A stretch of 44,400 nt of DNA from Desulfobacteraceae bacterium (GCA_003597945.1 QZJS01000040.1:1-44400); one strand, 5' to 3'. Counted from the first letter of the stretch, positions 24,303-34,296 are shown. The notes: generated from the sequence alone by a model not told the origin. Numbers and translations are program-made.

Positions 24303-26111
24303 TTAACGCGGCGTCGGCGGTTTCCAGGCCTCCGCGTACGCCAGGTCCGGGTCCGTGTAATCCGCCAGCGTTCTGTCCGACCCCTTCCAGTTTGTTTGGT
24401 GGTCGTTTATCCGGTGCAGAACCGACTGGCTCAAATCAGCGCCGGAGAAATCCGCATCCCTTAAAACAGCATAAGAGAAAACAGAATACGGAAGTCTGGC
24501 ATAGATAAATCGCGCCCCGGCGCAGTCCGCATGATTAAATTCCCCCCTATCCATCCGTGCCGCGCTGAAATCGGCATGTTTTAATATCGCATGATCAAAC
24601 CTGGCGCAGCGGCAGTCGGCTTTTTTAAAGGAAGCATGCGTAAGATCGGCTTTGGAGAAATCAGCGGTATGGCAGCAGGCGCTGTTAAAGACGCAGGACC
24701 TTAGCCGGGCGTTTTCAAAGCAGGCCTGGCGGCAGACGGCATTATCAAGCCGGGCCGATTCCAGATCAGCCTCCCCGAAATCCGAATCCGTAAAGTCAAA
24801 TCCCCGCAGATCCATTGCCTTAAAACATGTTTTTCGCAAATTGCATAATAAAAAGGCGGTATTTTTAAGAATGGTCTTTGAAAAATCAACCCCTTCAAAA
24901 TCAGTGGATGTTATTTTTGCGCCGCTTAAAGTAATTCCGCCAATATCAGCGCCGGCCATTTCGCAACTTGTCAGCACCGCTCCGGAAAAATCCGCATCTT
25001 TCAGGTCCGCGCCGGCAAACGCGGTGTTTTCCATTCGGGCATCGCGGAAATCAGCCCCGCCGAGATCGGCATTTGAAAAATCCGCATCCGTCAGGTTGGC
25101 CCCGGAAAAACAAGCGCCCTTCAAGCGCGTCTCTGAATAATCCGCGCCCGTTAAATCAAGATGGGAAAAATCACAACGTTCAAAAATGGACTCGGTAAAA
25201 ACCGCTCCTTTTAAGTCAGACCCATGAAAAAAGGCGCCGGTCAGATCGGCCTGGCTGATTTCCGTTTCATGCAGGTTTTTGCTGGACAAATTCATACCTG
25301 CCATCCTGCATTTTATAAACCGGCATCCGGACAGATCCGACGGCAAAAAACCGTTGATCCCCGTCAAATCGGATTCGGATATGGACACTTTCTCAAATTG
25401 GGCGGAGCGAAAGTCTGTGTTGATCAATTGGCAATTTATAAACTGAGACTGAATCAGGCGGGCGCTGTTAAAGCTTGAATCAATCAAGCGGCTTTGCTTG
25501 AAAATAATGCAGGATAAATTCGCGCCTTCAAAATCCGCTTTCTCGATCAGGCAATTTTCAAATTCCGCGGCACTAAGGTCAGCGGTCATAAATACGGAAT
25601 CAGTAAGGTCGGCTTCCCAGAACCGGGTCCCGATAAGGGTTGACTCTTTAAATCCGGCCCCTGTCAGGGCCATACGGCCTTTTGCCAGACCAGAAAATCC
25701 CGACTTTTTCAGAATTTCAATATCCTGATCACGGAAGCCGACCGTTGAAAAATCGGTTTCAACTGCGCCGGGATCGCCTACCGGCTGGTTATCAGCCATA
25801 AAAAAGGCGCCGGACAGATCACAATTTTCAAACACGATATCTTTGCAATCGCAGTTGACAAAAATTGTCCCCGTTAAATTTACCCCTGAGAACCTGGCTT
25901 TTTTCAAATTGACACGGTTAAACATGACACCCGCCATAATCCCTTGGTTGAACACGGCGGCCCTTAAATTTGTATCATCAAAAACCACCCGGGTCAGGGT
26001 GGCGTTTTCCAATGTGAGTCCGGAAAGATCCATCTTTGAAAACATCCGGTCCTCAAGAGGATGACCGCTTCGAACATGCTTTTCTATCTGGTCTGGTGAT
26101 AAAAATTCCAT
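24303..26111 (-). CDS. Long pentapeptide-repeat protein (T6SS tip locus)
   Basis: Almost the entire 602-residue protein consists of pentapeptide repeats of the A(D/N)Lxx form, for example ADLTGAFFHGSDLKGAVF and ANLTDADFSNADLGGADF. They form right-handed quadrilateral beta-helices. Two blocks are visible (about 20-120 and 165-580) separated by a loop rich in Asp and Gly (about 120-160). No toxin or transmembrane segment is seen. Its ATG overlaps the stop of the DUF2169 gene (TAATG), so the two are translated in coupling. It probably acts as a scaffold or adaptor at the T6SS tip; cargo or immunity roles are not excluded. Confidence 0.88.
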   Translation of the reverse strand: MEFLSPDQIEKHVRSGHPLEDRMFSKMDLSGLTLENATLTRVVFDDTNLRAAVFNQGIMAGVMFNRVNLKKARFSGVNLTGTIFVNCDCKDIVFENCDLSGAFFMADNQPVGDPGAVETDFSTVGFRDQDIEILKKSGFSGLAKGRMALTGAGFKESTLIGTRFWEADLTDSVFMTADLSAAEFENCLIEKADFEGANLSCIIFKQSRLIDSSFNSARLIQSQFINCQLINTDFRSAQFEKVSISESDLTGINGFLPSDLSGCRFIKCRMAGMNLSSKNLHETEISQADLTGAFFHGSDLKGAVFTESIFERCDFSHLDLTGADYSETRLKGACFSGANLTDADFSNADLGGADFRDARMENTAFAGADLKDADFSGAVLTSCEMAGADIGGITLSGAKITSTDFEGVDFSKTILKNTAFLLCNLRKTCFKAMDLRGFDFTDSDFGEADLESARLDNAVCRQACFENARLRSCVFNSACCHTADFSKADLTHASFKKADCRCARFDHAILKHADFSAARMDRGEFNHADCAGARFIYARLPYSVFSYAVLRDADFSGADLSQSVLHRINDHQTNWKGSDRTLADYTDPDLAYAEAWKPPTPR

Positions 26112-28327
26112 TATTTTCTGGCCAGTTTTGTCATTTTCAGGTTGGCATGTTCAAACCTGGCGCCCTCAAGAGCGGCATCCAGAAACTCAGCCCCGTAAAT
26201 GTTAGACGCCCTGAAATCGGTCATTGTCAGATCCGCTTTTTCAAGACTGGCTTCAAACAGATTCATGGTCATGCACCGGGCCTGACGCAGATTGGCTTTT
26301 GAAAGGCGTGCGTATTTCAGGTCCGATCCCACAAAATTGGCCGATTTCAAGGATGCGGAAGCAAAATTGGCCCCTTCCATGACCGACAGGGAAAAATCCG
26401 CCTGATCAAGTATGGCATGTTCCCAGATGGAATACGGGCCAACCGCCTTTTGAAAATTCCCGCCCGTAAAATCGGTTTTTCCGGAGGCCCGAAGGCCGGA
26501 TAAATCCGCGCCTGTCATATTAACGCCAGGACCGTGCGCATTTTCCACGCTGGCTTCGACTATAACGGCCTGGGCCAGATTGGCGCCGGACAGCCTGCTT
26601 CCGCTAAAATCTGCTGCCCGGCATCGGCTGTTTGTTAGAGAAGCACCGGTTAAATCAGCTTCACAGAAGCTTGTGTTTTCCGCATTGCAGCCGTCTAATC
26701 GGGAATGCCTTAAATCAGCCTGATCAAACACTGCGTCTCGCAGATCCGCGCCCCTTAAATCCGCGCCGGCAAATATGGATTCCGACGCATCGACATCTTT
26801 CAACACCGCCCCTGACAGATCGGCAGAAGATAGATCGGCTTTGGAAAGGGTCGCGTTTTTAAAATTGCAGGATGTCAGGATGGCTTCTTTTAAATTGACA
26901 CCGTCTAAAACCGCATCGCTGAAATCTATTCCCCGCATATCCAGCCCGGAAAGATCCAGGCCGCTGAGATCTTCTCCGGAAAATCCCTCCCCTCTGACAA
27001 TTCTTTCTATAATTATCTCACGGGTCAGGGGCGATTCCGGCATCTCTTCTTCGATTCCCAACCCTTTTAGAATTCGGGCTTCTTCCTGCCGGTCCCCTTC
27101 GGTCGGTTCCGGGAGTTTCCGGTCCGGATCAATGCCGGCAGCCGTTAAAGCCGCCCGGATTTCCGCATCGGCTTTTTTTATCTCTTCTTCGACATTAATA
27201 TTATCGACGATAAGCGGTTCTTCATCCAGCGAGCCTATGTCTTCATCAGATGTTTTGTCTTGTTCTGAAGTCTGCTTTAAAAAAAGCCCGTGATAAGATT
27301 CTTTGGTTTGGGGGGTGTCTTCAAGTCTTTCCGAAACAATAAAAACATCTGAAATTTCGTCATACTCTTCAGATAAAACCGGAAACACCGTTCGCCATAC
27401 CAGCACCAGCTTTTCGGTTTCCATATCCACCCACAGGGTGTCGAGATTGAGTTTCGCCTCAATAAAAAGTAATTTGTTTTGATCGGCAGGGTCCTGTTTA
27501 TGGATGAACAGCCGGGGTTTTATGCCGGGCAGCCGGCTGTGATAGGCAGAAATCCGGGGATGCAGGTTTTCAAAAAAAAGCGGTTCATCCCCTTTTAAAT
27601 AGCCTTCCACCTGCATATCAATCGGGGCGGCATTAAAATATCCCCAGTCAAAGTCCGCCGGGTACCAGGGCCAACGTTCCTTGAGCCAGCTTCCTTTATA
27701 GGTTCCCAGTTTTGACCGCCGCTGGGGCCAGAAACTGCCGATGGGACCGAAACCAGCCGGGTCCGGCCGGCTGCCGGGAGATGCTACCAGATCTTTTAAA
27801 TCTTCGATATTGGGCAGGGGCCATCTTACCGCACCGTCTGCGTCCTTAAATTTTGCGGCTCCTTTTCCCACAGGATTTTTCTCAAATTCCGCGCCGCCGA
27901 AACTGTTTTCATAACGCAATTCCATTTGCGCAAACGGTTCGGGATTTGAAATTGTCCGGGAAATGGGGTTCCAGTAGCGGTTGCCGAAAACCCCCAGGGT
28001 TTTTGACCATCCTCCAACGCCGAAAGTCGCTTTACAGGCCTGAACCGGCCTGCCCCGCGGGGCATGGCATTTCCCCGCCAGAAGCAGGTCGGCCCGGGGT
28101 TTATAATAGGCGAAATCCGATTCATAGAACCGGCTCCCCTGCCCTTCATCATCATCGGGATAGAGCACATCTCCGGTAGGAAAAAACGGATCATCTGAAA
28201 ATGCTGCGTTCCCTTCATGCACCAGATCAAATGTCCCTTTGACAATCAGGGTGAGACTGTGCTTGGGGAATCCGATTCTGCCGGCAAGGGGGGCGCACTG
28301 AAATGGTGTCTGATTCACAAATTCCAT
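26111..28327 (-). CDS. DUF2169 domain protein fused to a C-terminal pentapeptide-repeat helix
   Basis: Residues 1-350 correspond to DUF2169 (FQCAPLAGRIGFPKHSLTLI; ENSFGGAEFEKNPVG; KERWPWYPADFDWGYFNAAP). A charged acidic linker follows (about 355-450, DEEPLIVDNINVEEEIKKAD). Residues about 460-738 form pentapeptide repeats (SGEDLSGLDLSGLDMRGIDF). DUF2169 proteins have been described as T6SS effector adaptors, usually encoded near vgrG and PAAR-like genes, as here. The fusion to a beta-helix may extend or pair with the next gene's helix. It starts 23 bases after vgrG and overlaps the pentapeptide gene by one base. Confidence 0.9.
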   Translation of the reverse strand: MEFVNQTPFQCAPLAGRIGFPKHSLTLIVKGTFDLVHEGNAAFSDDPFFPTGDVLYPDDDEGQGSRFYESDFAYYKPRADLLLAGKCHAPRGRPVQACKATFGVGGWSKTLGVFGNRYWNPISRTISNPEPFAQMELRYENSFGGAEFEKNPVGKGAAKFKDADGAVRWPLPNIEDLKDLVASPGSRPDPAGFGPIGSFWPQRRSKLGTYKGSWLKERWPWYPADFDWGYFNAAPIDMQVEGYLKGDEPLFFENLHPRISAYHSRLPGIKPRLFIHKQDPADQNKLLFIEAKLNLDTLWVDMETEKLVLVWRTVFPVLSEEYDEISDVFIVSERLEDTPQTKESYHGLFLKQTSEQDKTSDEDIGSLDEEPLIVDNINVEEEIKKADAEIRAALTAAGIDPDRKLPEPTEGDRQEEARILKGLGIEEEMPESPLTREIIIERIVRGEGFSGEDLSGLDLSGLDMRGIDFSDAVLDGVNLKEAILTSCNFKNATLSKADLSSADLSGAVLKDVDASESIFAGADLRGADLRDAVFDQADLRHSRLDGCNAENTSFCEADLTGASLTNSRCRAADFSGSRLSGANLAQAVIVEASVENAHGPGVNMTGADLSGLRASGKTDFTGGNFQKAVGPYSIWEHAILDQADFSLSVMEGANFASASLKSANFVGSDLKYARLSKANLRQARCMTMNLFEASLEKADLTMTDFRASNIYGAEFLDAALEGARFEHANLKMTKLARK

Positions 28328-28350
28328 ATAAATGCTGAACTTTCAGGTCT

Positions 28351-30603
28351 CTACCTATTTGCTTTCACTGATGGATTTTCAAAATTACCGTTCACTTTCA
28401 ATTTTTCATCCATTACCACATTGTCCGTAAAAGCTGTTCTGCCGCCGATGGTGACGCTGCCGTTCATTCTCACCATGCCACCGCTAGACGTGATAACAAC
28501 GCTCGGCGAGTGTATTTTTATGGATCCTGGAGTCATCACAATAGAGCTCCCTCCACAGGTGATTTTAACCGCTGCTTTCCCATCGATTTCATTGATCGGC
28601 GCTTCGACTAGATTTTTCACAGCCGATTTTTCAATGGAAAAACCACCAGCCGCGCTTAATTTTAAACCGGCAAAGACTTCCGAAGATACGGCAAGACATC
28701 GCGACGATTTAGCCCCGACAAACAATTCATCCGTTACCGCAAGATTTTCGCTGGACTTTACCCCGACATAGGTTTCAAAGGTTGCCGCCAGACTTTTGCT
28801 GGTTTTAACCCCGACAAAGGTCTCATGGGATGCGCCGTGCATGGTTGAGGTTTTGGTGCCCATAAAATCTTCGGTAGTGGTGCCGACGGTTTTGGATACG
28901 ACATTATCCTTGAATGTAATGGTTGCCCCGCCGTCACATTCATATTTGTATGTTGCCCCGTGCTTGACGTAGACATCGCCGTCTGTCAGGCGTTTTTCAG
29001 GGCCATGGACTTTTCGGACATAATCGCCTAATGTTTTAAAAAATAAATTTCCCTCATTAGGCGCCCCAAGGGAAATCACCGTCCCCTGGGTGGGCGACGA
29101 CAGATGAATCTGCTGCCCGCCGTCGTTGTCTTCGATTCTGATCTGATTCCCGCCCCCGGTCCGGATAACACTGGCGGTCTGGTTTCCGCCGGTGACCGGA
29201 CTCATGGTATCGGGATTGGGCACGGAGCCTGAAATAATCGGCCGGTCCGGATCACCGTCAATAAAGGTCAACAGCACTTCCGTGCCTTTATGAAGCGGAA
29301 AATGCATACCGTAGTTTGCACCGGAATACGGCTGGGCCATGCGGACCCAGCGGGATGCCCGGCCTTCTGAATTGCCGCTCTGATCAAAGGGCAGAACCAC
29401 CTTGTAGCGGCCCTCATCATCGATTTCCGCGTACTGGCCGTCGCCGGCCGCGTCGATGGTGGCGTTCATGGTGCCGTATATTTTTGGGCGGGGGGTATTG
29501 CGTTCCGGCCGGAACTGAACGTCCGCCGGAATGGCCATAAACTGGTTCTCATATCCCGGTCTTTCATCGGGCGACTCCGGGTCTTCGGATGGACCCTGGG
29601 ACAAATACCGGGTCTGCTTGCCCTTATGCGCCACCTCGATGATCAGATAACGCTGATTGTAGCTGTCCCGGTAGTGACCGGCCAGTTCAAACAGATATCC
29701 GGGCTTAAGATGCGCCGCGGTGCTCTCACCGTAAAATACCTGCTCCCGGCACATCAGTTCTTCCGCCCGCACCCGGGCCAGGGCGTTTCCTTCTTCCGTG
29801 GTTTTAAAATGCTCGCCGTAAATATAGACCGTTCCCCTGCCCCCGGCGGCGTCCACATCCGCCTCCCCCCGGAGATCAAGGGTGGGCCGGCGGTAATTGT
29901 AATCTTTCAACACTACCCGGGCCGGAAGTATCTGGTGTCGGCAGATAAACGACCGCACCGCGTCTTCTTCGGGCGGCGCAAAACCCGACGGCGGGATATA
30001 ACTGATGGTCGCCTGTCCGGAAACATTGGCATGGGATGTGGAACTGTCCGTAATAATAAGCTTATCGCCGTTTTCCGTCTGCTCAAAATAATAATAGATG
30101 CCCTCCCGTTCCATGCGCCGGGACATAAACGCGAAATCCGACTCCTGAAACTGACAGATATACTCCCAGCCCGGATAATCGGCGGTCAGCCGGGTATCAT
30201 AGTCACTGCTGGTCAGCCCGGTCTGGGCCAGTAATTCTCGGATGATGTCTTCGACGTTTTTCTCCAGAAAAAGCTCGTTGTCCCGTGCCAGCGTTGCCTG
30301 CCAGAAGCGCGGCACCAGAACGCCGCGGTAAAATATATGTTCATCCACCTCCTGAAGCTGCTCAAACCGGGCCATGAGCCCATAAACCGGCAGTTCCGCG
30401 TCCGGTGTGACAATCTTAAATGTCGCCGGATTCTGGAGCACCGCCCGGACATCAATGTCCGGATCATCGGATGAAAGGGTGATGTCGAATTCATAAAGCC
30501 CGGAAATGCGCTCAATGCCTTTGAATCGCACAACCTCAAAGGTCTCTTCCGGACAGGCATCTGAAACAAATGTAAAATTTTTCTGTTCCTGATAGGTCTT
30601 CAT
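28351..30603 (-). CDS. vgrG: VgrG spike protein (TssI)
   Basis: The 750-residue protein has gp27-like domains (about 10-370, with FRGVLVPRFW-type and YICQFQESDFAFMSRRMERE segments). A gp5-like OB domain lies at about 377-470 (GQYAEIDDEGRYKVVLPFD; WVRMAQPYSGANYGMHFPLH; ISGSVPNPD). A needle region of beta repeats follows, and part of it (about 576-655) is a clear 16-residue tandem repeat. No effector domain is fused at the C-terminus. VgrG trimers form the spike at the end of the Hcp tube. Its ATG overlaps the ClpV stop (ATGA), and DUF2169 follows. The length is usual for non-evolved VgrGs. Confidence 0.96.
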   Translation of the reverse strand: MKTYQEQKNFTFVSDACPEETFEVVRFKGIERISGLYEFDITLSSDDPDIDVRAVLQNPATFKIVTPDAELPVYGLMARFEQLQEVDEHIFYRGVLVPRFWQATLARDNELFLEKNVEDIIRELLAQTGLTSSDYDTRLTADYPGWEYICQFQESDFAFMSRRMEREGIYYYFEQTENGDKLIITDSSTSHANVSGQATISYIPPSGFAPPEEDAVRSFICRHQILPARVVLKDYNYRRPTLDLRGEADVDAAGGRGTVYIYGEHFKTTEEGNALARVRAEELMCREQVFYGESTAAHLKPGYLFELAGHYRDSYNQRYLIIEVAHKGKQTRYLSQGPSEDPESPDERPGYENQFMAIPADVQFRPERNTPRPKIYGTMNATIDAAGDGQYAEIDDEGRYKVVLPFDQSGNSEGRASRWVRMAQPYSGANYGMHFPLHKGTEVLLTFIDGDPDRPIISGSVPNPDTMSPVTGGNQTASVIRTGGGNQIRIEDNDGGQQIHLSSPTQGTVISLGAPNEGNLFFKTLGDYVRKVHGPEKRLTDGDVYVKHGATYKYECDGGATITFKDNVVSKTVGTTTEDFMGTKTSTMHGASHETFVGVKTSKSLAATFETYVGVKSSENLAVTDELFVGAKSSRCLAVSSEVFAGLKLSAAGGFSIEKSAVKNLVEAPINEIDGKAAVKITCGGSSIVMTPGSIKIHSPSVVITSSGGMVRMNGSVTIGGRTAFTDNVVMDEKLKVNGNFENPSVKANR
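28639..28878 (-). repeat. vgrG: Five 16-residue tandem repeats in the VgrG needle
   Basis: Conserved glycines occur every 16 residues (582, 598, 614, 630, 646) within units such as ETFVGVKTSKSLAA and ETYVGVKSSENLAV. The pattern (hydrophobic-V-G-V/A-K-S/T-S) fits turns of a triple-stranded beta-helix. Confidence 0.85.
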
Positions 30604-33239
30604 TCGGCCTTTCCTTTGAAACTGATGTCAAATGTGCCGTCTTCTGATATTTTGAGGTGCACATGGGCGGGCATTTCTTCTCCGGCCATACGGGTCAGTA
30701 TCTCCTGGGACATGCGCGGCATGATGCTGCCGGAAACGATATAATCGATATTTCTGGCGCCGGTTTCGACTTCCGTGCAGCGGGCCGCGATCTGGTTGAC
30801 CACATCATTCGCATAAGTCAGCTTCATTTTGTGGGTTTCCGCCAGCCGGTTTACCAGTTTATTTAATTTCAGAACCACAATATCTTTTAAAATATCTGTT
30901 TTTAACGTCAGATACGGCAGCACCGTCATCCTGGCCAGCAGCGCGGGTTTGAAATGATTGCTTAAAATAGGCCGCACCGCCTGACTGATGACGTCGATGG
31001 GCAGGTCCTCGTCTCCGGAAGTCATTTCCGTGATGACATCCGTGGCCAGGTTGCTGGTTAAAAAAATCACCGTGTTTTTAAAATCAATCAACCGGCCTTC
31101 GCCGTCCGACAGCATCCCCTTGTCAAATACCTGATAGAAGAGATTAAGCACCTCCAGGTGGCCTTTTTCCACTTCGTCGAGCAGCACCACGGAATACGGT
31201 CGCTGGCGGACCGCTTCGGTCAAGACCCCGCCTTCTCCGAAACCCACATACCCGGGCGGCGAGCCGATCAGCCGGCTGACGGTGTGTTTTTCCTGGAATT
31301 CACTCATATTCACGGTGACCATGAAATTTTCGCCGCCGAACAGCAGATCCGCGATGGCCAGACCGGTTTCGGTCTTGCCCACACCCGAAGGCCCCGCCAA
31401 CAGAAATACCCCCAGGGGTTGGGTGGGATCTTTGATGCCGGCCTTGGCGGCTTTAATCACCTCGGCAATCCGGCCCAGAGCCTGATCCTGGCCCTTGATC
31501 CGCTGTTTCAGATTTTCTTCAAGATGAATGATATTTGCGGCCTCATCCCTCATGAGTTTTCCCAGGGGAATTCCGGTCCAGTCGGAAACCACCTTGGACA
31601 CCACATCCGGGTCCACCTCCGTGTGCACCAGGGAATATTCCTTCTGAATCACCGCAAGTTCTTTGACCGCGGCATCCATCAGGGTGGAAAGCTCCTTTGT
31701 CTTTTCCGGCGACGGATCTCCCGAACTTTTCAGCTCATACAGGGACCGGCGGCATTCAATAATCTGTTTCGCAAGATCCTTTTCTTTTGTCCACCGGTCG
31801 CTTAATTGCGCAATATCAGACTTCAACACCTCAAGATCCCGGTCAATTTCGGCCAACCGCTCGGCATCTATTTTAAAACCATTGAGCTGATCTCGCACCA
31901 GCGCATTTTTTTCGCGATCGAGATTCTGAATGGATCTTTCCTTATCCTCGATCACATCCGGTTTTGCCGTCAGCAGCACCTTGACCCGTGCCGCGCTCGT
32001 ATCGAGCAGATCGACGGCCTTATCCGGGAGCTGGCGGCCGGAAATATATCGACTGGACAATTCCGCGGCGGCCCGGATGGCATCGTCTCTGACCGCCACG
32101 TGATGGGTTTCTTCATATTTGCTTTTCAATCCGCGCAGGATGACTACCGCGGTTTCTTCGGACGGCTCATCCAGTTTCACCAGTTGAAACCGGCGGGCCA
32201 GGGCCGGGTCTTTTTCAAAATATTTTTTATACTCCGACCAGGTGGTGGCGGCAACGGTTCGAAGTTCCCCCCGGGCTAGGGCGGGTTTCAATAGATTGGC
32301 CGCGTCGCTCATGCCGGCGGAACCGCCGGCACCGATTAAGGTGTGGGCTTCATCGATAAACAAAATAATCGGTTTTTCCGATGATTTAATTTCCGTGATC
32401 ACGGATTTTAAACGGTTTTCAAATTCTCCCTTCATGCCGGCCCCGGCCTGGAGCAGTCCCATGTCAAGACCCAGAATCGATACATCCCGCAACAGATCCG
32501 GTACGTCTTCCTCCACCACCCGCAGAGCGAGCCCTTCCACGACGGCTGTTTTTCCCACGCCCGCTTCGCCGACAACAATGGGGTTGTTCTTGCGCCGGCG
32601 GGCAAGGATATCCACCATCTGACGGATCTCCCGGTCCCTGCCGAACACCGGATCAATTTCTCCGTCTCTTGCTTTCTGTGTGAAATCAACGCAAAACCGC
32701 CCCAAGGCCGTGGCGTCGGACGGCAGGTCCGCATCTTCGGATACGTCCCGACGCCGGTCCCCTTCTTCTTCAGACCCTTTCACGATTTCCCGGAAGCGGG
32801 ACAAGAGCGCATCTTTACTGATGGTTCGCAGCAAATCGGCGCATTCTCCGGAAGAAAACTGCGCGGGCCGGTTTAATAAGGCCAGGATCATGGCGCCCGA
32901 CCGGATTCGGTTTTCCCCCAGATCAATGGATCCCACCAGCCAGGCCTCCTGAAACCAGTCCATCAGCAGCGGTGAGAATACGGGTTTAGAAGCGTTCCCG
33001 GATTTCAGGCTTTCTAAAGACCGGTCGATAATTTTTTTCAGCCGTGACGGATCAATTTCAAAATAACGCAGAATCAGCGGAAGATCGCTTTGAGGATTTT
33101 CCAGCAACTTTAGAAGCATGTGTTCCAGGGTAACTTCATAATGGGTCCGGGAAACGCAAAGCCCGGCAGCGGCCTCAAGGCTTCTGGTGCAATAACTGTT
33201 TAAACGCCCCAAGAGTGATTTGATATCCACGGTAATCAT
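30600..33239 (-). CDS. tssH: T6SS AAA+ ATPase ClpV (TssH)
   Basis: The 879-residue Clp/Hsp100 protein has an N-terminal domain (1-150), then AAA1 with Walker A GEAGVGKT (224-231) and Walker B ILFIDEAHTLIG. A middle coiled-coil domain follows, then AAA2 with GPSGVGKTETGLA and VVLLDEVEKGH, and a C-terminal lid. It unfolds contracted TssB/TssC sheaths to recycle subunits. The ATG at 33239 was chosen because GGGAGGTC precedes it and the family starts there; the longer frame would overlap tssG. It lies between tssG and vgrG, with an ATGA overlap into vgrG. Confidence 0.97.
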   Translation of the reverse strand: MITVDIKSLLGRLNSYCTRSLEAAAGLCVSRTHYEVTLEHMLLKLLENPQSDLPLILRYFEIDPSRLKKIIDRSLESLKSGNASKPVFSPLLMDWFQEAWLVGSIDLGENRIRSGAMILALLNRPAQFSSGECADLLRTISKDALLSRFREIVKGSEEEGDRRRDVSEDADLPSDATALGRFCVDFTQKARDGEIDPVFGRDREIRQMVDILARRRKNNPIVVGEAGVGKTAVVEGLALRVVEEDVPDLLRDVSILGLDMGLLQAGAGMKGEFENRLKSVITEIKSSEKPIILFIDEAHTLIGAGGSAGMSDAANLLKPALARGELRTVAATTWSEYKKYFEKDPALARRFQLVKLDEPSEETAVVILRGLKSKYEETHHVAVRDDAIRAAAELSSRYISGRQLPDKAVDLLDTSAARVKVLLTAKPDVIEDKERSIQNLDREKNALVRDQLNGFKIDAERLAEIDRDLEVLKSDIAQLSDRWTKEKDLAKQIIECRRSLYELKSSGDPSPEKTKELSTLMDAAVKELAVIQKEYSLVHTEVDPDVVSKVVSDWTGIPLGKLMRDEAANIIHLEENLKQRIKGQDQALGRIAEVIKAAKAGIKDPTQPLGVFLLAGPSGVGKTETGLAIADLLFGGENFMVTVNMSEFQEKHTVSRLIGSPPGYVGFGEGGVLTEAVRQRPYSVVLLDEVEKGHLEVLNLFYQVFDKGMLSDGEGRLIDFKNTVIFLTSNLATDVITEMTSGDEDLPIDVISQAVRPILSNHFKPALLARMTVLPYLTLKTDILKDIVVLKLNKLVNRLAETHKMKLTYANDVVNQIAARCTEVETGARNIDYIVSGSIMPRMSQEILTRMAGEEMPAHVHLKISEDGTFDISFKGKAE

Positions 33240-33288
33240 TGACTGACCTCCCGGCCGGCCGGCGAAGGGCCGAATAAAGGGTGTGCAT

Positions 33289-34296
33289 TTATGGTGACGC
33301 GGGAACTTGAGGGCGGTAATACGTCCTGACTTCTCCAACCTTTTGACCTGAAAAAATCCATGTATTCAGCCCGAGTTCCGAACGAGCGGCATCACCAAGG
33401 CACACGGTTTTTGCCTGACCTTTTGCAAGAATTACTTCCACATCATACTCAAGTGAATCTAAAACATACATATTCACCAGAAGGCGCACCCGATTATAAC
33501 TATCAGACCCGGGATGAAAAGCGCTGAATTCCCTGTTATCCAGCGGACCGACCCGCACCCTGAACTTTCCCATGCGGTCGGTAATCTGCTCGCCGAGAAA
33601 ACAGTTGCTCCCCAGACGATGGGCCGCCGATCCCAGGGTGAGCTTCTGATCTTCAGGAATTTTAGCCTTTCTTTCAATGCAAGGGAGAACGGAAACCGGC
33701 AACCCGCCCAGAACATCTTTTAATATGGTCTCAAGACCGAGCGCGGATCGCGGCATCTGGGTGAATAACCCCAGATAGCGGACCAGACTGGATGCATCAG
33801 GGATCTGGGCGCGGAGGGTGCTGTGGCCGATACCCAGAAGACAGAAAAGTCGCTCCGCGTACTGTCCGCTCTCCTCCTCAACGATTTTAAATGCCTGGTG
33901 ATATTTGGTGCAGCAGTCATAAAACAACTGGTAAAGACGCTGATTGATGATATCAATAAACTCTCTGGCAACGGATTCATCTTCTGCGGCCTCATCAATC
34001 AGATCTTCGGTATAAAAAACAGGCAAAGGGGAGGATGCGCCGTATAATCCCAGAAAATTCACCAGCATCTGAAACCGGCTGCCCTCAGAATCACTTTTTT
34101 CTTCAATCGCTTCGACATCCGCTTTGGGAAAACCCAGGGAAAGATTGGGTCTGATCCAGAGCGGAATCTTGCCGGAGACATGCCCCGGTTTCTCAGCAGC
34201 GGATTTTCTGTTTAACAGATGCAGCAGCCGCACCGCCTGAAAAAATGAAAAAGAATGCCCCTCTTTCAATAAATCCAGTTTAAGTTCCGATGTCAT
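33289..34296 (-). CDS. tssG: T6SS baseplate subunit TssG
   Basis: The 335-residue protein fits TssG: it begins with KEGHSFSFFQAVRLLHLL, has the conserved IRPNLSLGFPKADV, then FLGLYGASSPLPVFYTEDLI, and ends with a beta region (FRVRVGPLDNREFSAFHPG). It forms the baseplate wedge with TssE, TssF and TssK. The ATG at 34296 overlaps the tssF stop as ATGA and is preferred to an in-frame ATG at 34329, which would add 11 residues overlapping tssF. Confidence 0.95.
   Translation of the reverse strand: MTSELKLDLLKEGHSFSFFQAVRLLHLLNRKSAAEKPGHVSGKIPLWIRPNLSLGFPKADVEAIEEKSDSEGSRFQMLVNFLGLYGASSPLPVFYTEDLIDEAAEDESVAREFIDIINQRLYQLFYDCCTKYHQAFKIVEEESGQYAERLFCLLGIGHSTLRAQIPDASSLVRYLGLFTQMPRSALGLETILKDVLGGLPVSVLPCIERKAKIPEDQKLTLGSAAHRLGSNCFLGEQITDRMGKFRVRVGPLDNREFSAFHPGSDSYNRVRLLVNMYVLDSLEYDVEVILAKGQAKTVCLGDAARSELGLNTWIFSGQKVGEVRTYYRPQVPASP

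Noticed and set aside
24652-25140. Long plus-strand open frame antisense to the pentapeptide gene
   Set aside because: The periodic codons of pentapeptide repeats keep the opposite strand free of stops; there is no ribosome site and the translation has low-complexity Ser/Ala/Lys repeats mirroring the real gene.
33240-33338. 33-residue N-terminal extension of ClpV
   Set aside because: The extension overlaps tssG and has no family similarity; GGGAGGTC just before 33239 marks the real start.
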